From NCBI RefSeq assembly GCF_000389635.1, contig NC_021182.1:4381925-4445924 (forward strand): 64,000 bases of DNA. Direction: 5' to 3'. Positions 63,409 to 64,000 of the stretch are shown here, piece after piece (position 1 is the stretch's first letter; every line of letters begins with the position of its first letter). This DNA comes from Clostridium pasteurianum BC1 (lineage in GTDB: Bacteria > Bacillota > Clostridia > Clostridiales > Clostridiaceae). The translations under genes and the position numbers were made by a program. The notes below the pieces were generated by a model, which worked only from the letters and a program-made list of their open reading frames with translations, searched no databases and was not told the origin of the DNA.

Positions 63409-64000
63409 TTATTTCTGAGCCTCTGCTCCTGAAACTATTTCACTTATTTCTTGAGTGATTGCGCTCTGTCTAATTCTATTATATTTTAGATTTAAATTAT
63501 CCAATAGATCATTGGCATTTTTTGTAGCACTATCCATAGCAGTCATTTTAGATGCCTGTTCACTTGCCTTTGAATTCAATAAAAAGTTAAATACTTGAGA
63601 CTTCAAATATATGCCTACTATACCCTCTAGTAATTCATTAGCCTCAGGTTCAAATTCAGTTGAACCATCATACTTTATCTCCTTCATATCAAATGGTAGC
63701 ACCTTTTTTATTATTATCTCTTGTTTTACTGTGGAAATAAACTTTGTATAAACTATATTTATTTCACCAATTTCTCCTTTATTATAGAGACTTAAAGCAT
63801 GCTCTGCTATTGTTTTGGCTTCTGTAAGCGTAGGCTCATTTTGGATATCTACATATTCTGCTATTGTATCATAATGTAATCTCCTAAAATATCCTCTTCC
63901 CTTTTGACCTACAGACATTATAAGTGAATTTTCTCTATCTTTAGATATTTCCTTTACCGCTGCATTTACAACAGATCCATTAAATCCTCCACAAAGCCCT
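63409..64000 (-). CDS. atpG: ATP synthase gamma subunit (partial, N-terminus outside window)
   Basis: The frame runs to the window edge; visible are ALCGGFNGSVVNAAVKEI (the conserved GLCGGFN segment), FKSQVFNFLL-like IYLKSQVFNFLLNSKASEQA, and MTAMDSATKNANDLLDNLNL with YNRIRQSAITQEISEIVSGA, the gamma end signature. An ATG at 63918 is internal and not the start. Central rotor shaft. Confidence 0.96.
   Translation of the reverse strand, partial: GLCGGFNGSVVNAAVKEISKDRENSLIMSVGQKGRGYFRRLHYDTIAEYVDIQNEPTLTEAKTIAEHALSLYNKGEIGEINIVYTKFISTVKQEIIIKKVLPFDMKEIKYDGSTEFEPEANELLEGIVGIYLKSQVFNFLLNSKASEQASKMTAMDSATKNANDLLDNLNLKYNRIRQSAITQEISEIVSGAEAQK

Overview
This is AT-rich DNA from a spore-forming Clostridium (Firmicutes). 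The signs are spoIID, spoIIQ, spoIIID, a Spo0E-like protein, the spore protease YyaC, many TTG and GTG starts with strong purine-rich ribosome binding sites, FMN and SAM-I riboswitches, and a raiA structured RNA between comFC and hpf. The sulfur gene set and gene order suggest the C. kluyveri / C. ljungdahlii type of anaerobe, but that is inference and not a species call.

Layout. 1-5531 is one end of a prophage or other integrative element beside tRNA-Trp. It has a tyrosine integrase, two divergent XRE regulators around a four-copy operator array, a run of small leftward genes, a phage-type sigma factor and a Rad50-like ATPase cut by the window edge. 5.8-18.2 kb holds ordinary chromosomal genes: a degenerate metal-binding-type lipoprotein, a tandem HD/HD-GYP protein, tsaE-tsaB-rimI, ribU with an FMN riboswitch, tex, a CNNM/CBS protein, and an HxlR/nitroreductase pair. 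18.4-41.5 kb is mostly leftward and is the most informative part. In transcription order it runs: sirC; a ROK regulator; a sulfur-carrier set (hcyS, hcyF, hcyD); a sulfite reductase fused to a TusA-like domain; metY; cysC; aprA-aprB; an Ssu/Tau-type ABC transporter; cysD; cysN with a fused, degenerate CysC domain; then hemA-hemC-cobA/hemD-hemL. Together these encode sulfate activation, APS reduction by a dissimilatory-type AprAB, sulfite reduction, loading of sulfide on a carrier protein, homocysteine formation, and most of the route to the siroheme that the sulfite reductase needs. hemB is not in the heme cluster. 41.6-64 kb is core housekeeping and sporulation: prfB with its programmed frameshift, secA, hpf, raiA RNA, comFC/comFA-like, recD2, metK with a SAM-I riboswitch, four tRNAs, yyaC, mbl/mreB, spoIIID, spoIIQ, spoIID, murA, ywmB, and atpC, atpD and part of atpG.

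Two families of dispersed non-coding repeats run through the window. One is a MITE-like family: three copies of about 157 bp with roughly 30-bp terminal inverted repeats, plus at least four internally deleted copies of 54-64 bp and some half copies. Several sit exactly at gene 3' ends, and two supply the stop codon of the neighbouring gene. The other is a structured element of about 120-165 bp, four copies, with compensatory changes in one hairpin. It may be the right end / guide-RNA region of an IS200/IS605-type element. The two families touch at 19.56 kb.
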